From NCBI GenBank assembly GCA_021651055.1, contig JAJHOH010000001.1, positions 3,348,001-3,412,000 on the forward strand: a stretch of 64,000 bases of DNA. The letters run 5' to 3'. Below the pieces are notes generated by a model. That model saw nothing but the letters and a program-made list of their open reading frames with translations. It was not told where the DNA came from and ran no database searches. This stretch comes from Candidatus Manganitrophus morganii. Lineage in GTDB: Bacteria; Nitrospirota; Nitrospiria; SBBL01; Manganitrophaceae. Below, piece after piece: positions 60,628 to 64,000 of this stretch (its first letter is position 1; every line of letters starts with the position of its first letter). The position numbers were made by a program, and so were the translations under genes.

Positions 60628-61971
60628 ATGAAAAACATGCCGACAGAGCCAGCCGATCCATTTGAAATTGCCTATATCATGAAAGAATTTCCTCGTCTCT
60701 CCGAGACATTTATCTCGAACGAGATTTATCAGCTTGAAAAAGCGGGAACCAGATTGAGGGTTTTCTCAGTCAAAAAACCGGGGATACAGAAGCATCACGA
60801 GACGATCGATCAACTCAAGTCACCGGTCATTTATCTTCCGGAGGTCGGCTCCCTTTCGGAGACCCCCTTTCTCAAATGGCTTTGGGTTCATCTTCCCAAG
60901 TTTAGGAGAGATCACTTTCGCCTGTTCAGACTACGTCCGCGCGTTTACCTGAAGACGCTGAGAGAGGCGATGAAGATGAGCTTTCAGTATCGGTCGTCTT
61001 TCTTCGATCGACCGAAGAAGGTCTTCATTAAAGAATTTGTTCAGGCCGGATTGATTGCGCGGCAGGTGATCGAGGCAAGGAACATACGGCACCTGCACGC
61101 CCACTTTTGCCATGGCTCGACGACCATCGCGATGTTTGTCAGCCGGCTCACCGGCATCTCGTTCAGCTTTACGGCCCACGCCAAGGATATTTATCTGCGA
61201 AAGCTGAACCCAGGGGACCTGCTGAAGGAAAAAACCGAAAAAGCCGACTTTGTGGTGACCTGCACCGAGGCGAATCGCATTTATCTCAAAAGTCTCTGCC
61301 CGAAGGCCGAATCGATCTACACGGTTTACCACGGCCTGGACACCTCCTTTTTCATGCCTGATGAAGATCAGAAGACCTCCGAGCCGGTGCCGCTGATTCT
61401 GTCGGTAGGGCGCTTTGTCGAGAAGAAAGGCTTTGTTCATCTGGTCAGGGCGTGTGCGATTCTGAAAGAACGCGGCCATCCCTTCCGATGCAGGATCATC
61501 GGGGAGGCGGACGAGCAGAGCCCGCTGCTGAAAGAACTGATCGGGGATTTGGGGCTTGAAAAGATTGTTTCCTTGGAAGAGGCGGTGACCCACGAGGCGT
61601 TGAAGCGGATTTATGCGGAGTGCGCCGTCTTCGTTCTCCCCTGCCAGATCGTTGAGAACGGCGATCGCGACGGCATTCCGAATGTCCTGGTGGAAGCGAT
61701 GTCGATGCGGCGGCCGGTCGTCTCCACGATGATCTCGGGGATTCCGGAGCTGATCGAGCACCGACGCAACGGCTTATTGGTCCCTCAGAAAGACCCCACC
61801 GAATTGGCCCTGGCGCTTGAAACGATCCTCAAAGATCCAGACTTGAGAACGCTGTTGGGCACCGCCGCCCGCAGAAGGGTCTGCACGCACTTTGATTCCA
61901 CAAAGACCACGCAGGCGCTGAGAGCATTGTTTCTCTCGTCGATCAAAGAGGGGAGGCTTCGACCTTTATGA
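60628..61971 (+). CDS. GT4-family glycosyltransferase
   Basis: 447 residues, GT-B fold. The N-terminus has YIMKEFPRLSETFISNEIYQL, typical of WcaL/EpsF-type enzymes. SVGRFVEKKGFVHLVRA and the donor-site acidic motif GIPNVLVEAMSMRRPVVSTM follow, with SGIPELIEHRRNGLLVPQKD near the end. Likely an exopolysaccharide retaining glycosyltransferase at the cytoplasmic face of the membrane. Its stop overlaps the next start in ATGA, so the genes are translated together. Confidence 0.92.
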   Translation: MKNMPTEPADPFEIAYIMKEFPRLSETFISNEIYQLEKAGTRLRVFSVKKPGIQKHHETIDQLKSPVIYLPEVGSLSETPFLKWLWVHLPKFRRDHFRLFRLRPRVYLKTLREAMKMSFQYRSSFFDRPKKVFIKEFVQAGLIARQVIEARNIRHLHAHFCHGSTTIAMFVSRLTGISFSFTAHAKDIYLRKLNPGDLLKEKTEKADFVVTCTEANRIYLKSLCPKAESIYTVYHGLDTSFFMPDEDQKTSEPVPLILSVGRFVEKKGFVHLVRACAILKERGHPFRCRIIGEADEQSPLLKELIGDLGLEKIVSLEEAVTHEALKRIYAECAVFVLPCQIVENGDRDGIPNVLVEAMSMRRPVVSTMISGIPELIEHRRNGLLVPQKDPTELALALETILKDPDLRTLLGTAARRRVCTHFDSTKTTQALRALFLSSIKEGRLRPL

Positions 61972-64000
61972 CCCATCGGGGAAACCAGGCTCCGCCGAAA
62001 AAGGGGATCGGCCTTTTTCGCCGGTCTCAATGCTTCGAGACGGCCGAACAGGTTCTCACCTATTATCGAACACGGACGGAAATCGACTATTTTCCGGTCG
62101 TCGATGAGAATGAAACGGGGAGGGAAAAAATAGATGACATCCTGAGAAACCGGTTCGAGTTCAATCACGAGTCGCACCCATTGCCCGATCCGATCGACTG
62201 GAAAGCCAACCCCAGCCGGGATGTCGAATGGCTGATCCTCCTCCACAAATTTTATTACGCGGTCGGCCTTGGCATGGCTTACCGGGAAACCCAGGATCCT
62301 CGATACGCCGAGAAGTGGATGGCGCTAACCTCCTCCTGGATCGACTCCGTTCCCCTCGATTTCCTTCCGAGCGACGTCGCCGGCCGCCGGATCCAGAACT
62401 GGATCTTTGCGCATTATTATTTCGTGACGTCGGGTCCGACCCCCGCCGTCTCGCCCGATTTCTACGTAAAATTCCTCGAATCGATCTATCGTCAGGTAAA
62501 CCATCTCCGCGAGCATCTTACCCCGGCGCGGAATCACAGGACGCTCGAGCTCTACGCGATCTTTTTGGCCGCCGTTGTTTTTCCGGAGATGAAAGGGGCG
62601 GAGGAGTGGCTTGCGTTTTCTAAAAACGAGCTGCTGAAGAACATACAAACCGACCTCCTCCCCGACGGCGTTCACTGCGAGCTCTCGACCGACTACCATC
62701 ATCTTGTTTTGAAAAACTACCTCGGGATTCGAAGGCTGGCGGCCCTGAACGGGATCGGCATGCCGGGGGAGTTCGATTCGCTTATCCAAAAGGCGCTCAC
62801 ATTTTCCCTTTATGTCCACAAGCCGGATGGATTCATTCCTTCCCTGAGCGACGGGGATGTCCGGAGCTTTCTCGATCTTCTCGCCCAGGGGTATCGGCTT
62901 TACGGCTCGGAGGAGCTGCTTTATGCCGCCTCTAAGGGGAAGGGGGGACGGCCGCCGGCGCTTCGATCAAAAGGATTTCCCGCCGCCGGCTATTACATCC
63001 TCCGAAGCGGCCGGGGAAACGGGGCGGAGCCTTATGAAGACGAGCGATACCTTGTCTTCGATTGCGGCCCGTTGGGGGAGGGAAACCACGGGCATCTCGA
63101 TCTGCTGAGCATCGAGGTCGCGGGGTACGGCCGGTCGCTGATCGTCGATCCGGGACGCTACACCTATGATGAGTCGGGCGAGACGAACTGGCGGGCCCGC
63201 TTCCGAGGCACCGCTTATCACAACACGGTGATGGTCGATGGAAAAAACCAGACGGCGTATCGCTTCGACAAAAAGAAATTCAAAATCAAAGGACCCCCGC
63301 CGGATCGGGAGATGAAGCGTTTTATCTGCGGCCGCGGGTTCGATTATCTCCACGGGGTCGCTCGAAGCCATGAATATGAAGCGGTGCATGAGCGGAAGGT
63401 CTTTTTTGTCTGTCCGGAGTACTGGATCGTTTCCGATTTTCTCATCGCGCAACAGCCTCATGACTATGACCTTCTGTTCCATCTCTCGGACGAGGCGCAC
63501 CAAAAGGTCTCCGTTTCCTTAAAGAGCGACACGCTCCTGGTGAATTCACCCCATCTTGTCGTCGCGCAGGCGCTCGATCCCGAAGCCAAGCTGCACCTCG
63601 AACAGGGATATCTCTCCCGGACCTATGGGGTGAAACATCCGGCGCCGGTCCTCCGGTTTATCCGCCACGGAACGAATGTCTCCTATCACACGGTTCTCTA
63701 TCCTTATAAAGATCAAGCGCCGGGGATTTCCATGGAAGCGCTCTCTGTAACGGGCGGCTCCGGGGGGCATTGCTCGGAGGGAGCATCTGCGCTCTGCATC
63801 ATCGTGACCCGAAACGGCGAGCGGTTTTGCGATTACTACTTTACGGCTCGAAATGAGATCGGTTTGGAGTATTTCTTCAATGACCTGCAATATAACGGCA
63901 CATTCGCGTTTGTCAGAAAGGATTCGGAGGGAAGAATCGTCAGGGTTCATGCCGAACGGAGTCGAATATTATCAGTGTCGGGAAAAACGATCTTTCCTGA
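61968..64000 (+). CDS. heparinase II/III-like polysaccharide lyase (runs off window)
   Basis: At least 677 residues, open to the window end. An alpha-helical toroid (about 60-330) with NWIFAHYYF and ELSTDYHHLVLKNY leads to the heparinase II/III beta-sandwich, including GEGNHGHLDLLSIEV and FRGTAYHNTVMVDGKNQTAYRF. The ATG overlaps the previous stop, with GAGGGGAGG upstream. Such proteins in exopolysaccharide clusters trim or degrade the polymer being made. There is no signal peptide at the start, so cytosolic action or a non-classical route is possible. The C-terminus is not visible. Confidence 0.88.
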   Translation, partial: MTHRGNQAPPKKGIGLFRRSQCFETAEQVLTYYRTRTEIDYFPVVDENETGREKIDDILRNRFEFNHESHPLPDPIDWKANPSRDVEWLILLHKFYYAVGLGMAYRETQDPRYAEKWMALTSSWIDSVPLDFLPSDVAGRRIQNWIFAHYYFVTSGPTPAVSPDFYVKFLESIYRQVNHLREHLTPARNHRTLELYAIFLAAVVFPEMKGAEEWLAFSKNELLKNIQTDLLPDGVHCELSTDYHHLVLKNYLGIRRLAALNGIGMPGEFDSLIQKALTFSLYVHKPDGFIPSLSDGDVRSFLDLLAQGYRLYGSEELLYAASKGKGGRPPALRSKGFPAAGYYILRSGRGNGAEPYEDERYLVFDCGPLGEGNHGHLDLLSIEVAGYGRSLIVDPGRYTYDESGETNWRARFRGTAYHNTVMVDGKNQTAYRFDKKKFKIKGPPPDREMKRFICGRGFDYLHGVARSHEYEAVHERKVFFVCPEYWIVSDFLIAQQPHDYDLLFHLSDEAHQKVSVSLKSDTLLVNSPHLVVAQALDPEAKLHLEQGYLSRTYGVKHPAPVLRFIRHGTNVSYHTVLYPYKDQAPGISMEALSVTGGSGGHCSEGASALCIIVTRNGERFCDYYFTARNEIGLEYFFNDLQYNGTFAFVRKDSEGRIVRVHAERSRILSVSGKTIFP

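Noticed and set aside
1-64000. CRISPR arrays
   Set aside because: No regularly spaced repeats of 25-40 bases with unique spacers were seen, and no cas genes.

Overview
The window looks like a bacterial chromosome of moderate-to-high GC, rich in two-component and c-di-GMP signalling genes, interrupted by an AT-richer accessory island. The gene style (GlgE/TreS trehalose-glucan genes, many hybrid histidine kinases, NtrC-type regulators, an exopolysaccharide cluster) would suit a Nitrospirota-like environmental bacterium. No 16S or marker gene is present, so this is inference only.

Region 1 (1-16.6 kb) is resident chromosome. A minus-strand run ytxH-like, tetR-like, glgE, treS sits behind a sigma70 promoter whose -10 element is overlapped by a 20-bp palindromic operator. 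Next come three minus-strand genes in the order methyltransferase, membrane histidine kinase, response-regulator/kinase (9847 to 3574). Order and domains recall the phcB-phcS-phcR quorum-sensing operon of Ralstonia, but here the methyltransferase is fused to PilZ domains. A second, larger membrane kinase of the same family (10066-13107), a collapsed remnant of a third one and a 57-residue stub of a 7TM kinase lie upstream, so kinases have been duplicated and deleted here. A PAS-GGDEF-EAL protein and a lone receiver follow.

Region 2 (about 16.8-46.9 kb) is a mosaic defence island. It opens with the 3' part of a tRNA-Ala(CGC) gene and a tandem repeat of the tRNA end, then a P4-type integrase and a second tyrosine recombinase. 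Cargo includes a zinc-ribbon protein with a HEPN-like motif, a TIR-APAZ plus short-Argonaute (SPARTA) operon, a giant sacsin-like ATPase with a DUF3883 nuclease-like end, a complete type I restriction-modification operon and several PD-(D/E)XK proteins. From 38.99 to 46.15 kb, four attC-like sites delimit gene cassettes with no integron integrase in view: a CALIN-type array carrying nuclease-like, DUF3800, DUF4365 and RusA-like genes. A decayed yhcG (DUF1016) fragment closes the region.

Region 3 (47-64 kb) returns to chromosome. Two histidine kinases, two NtrC-type sigma54 activators and a lone receiver surround sigma54 promoters and five near-identical G/C-flanked palindromes that behave like an enhancer set. 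These precede an envelope/exopolysaccharide block: coiled-coil and TPR proteins, lipoproteins, two glycosyltransferases and a heparinase II/III-like protein that runs off the window.
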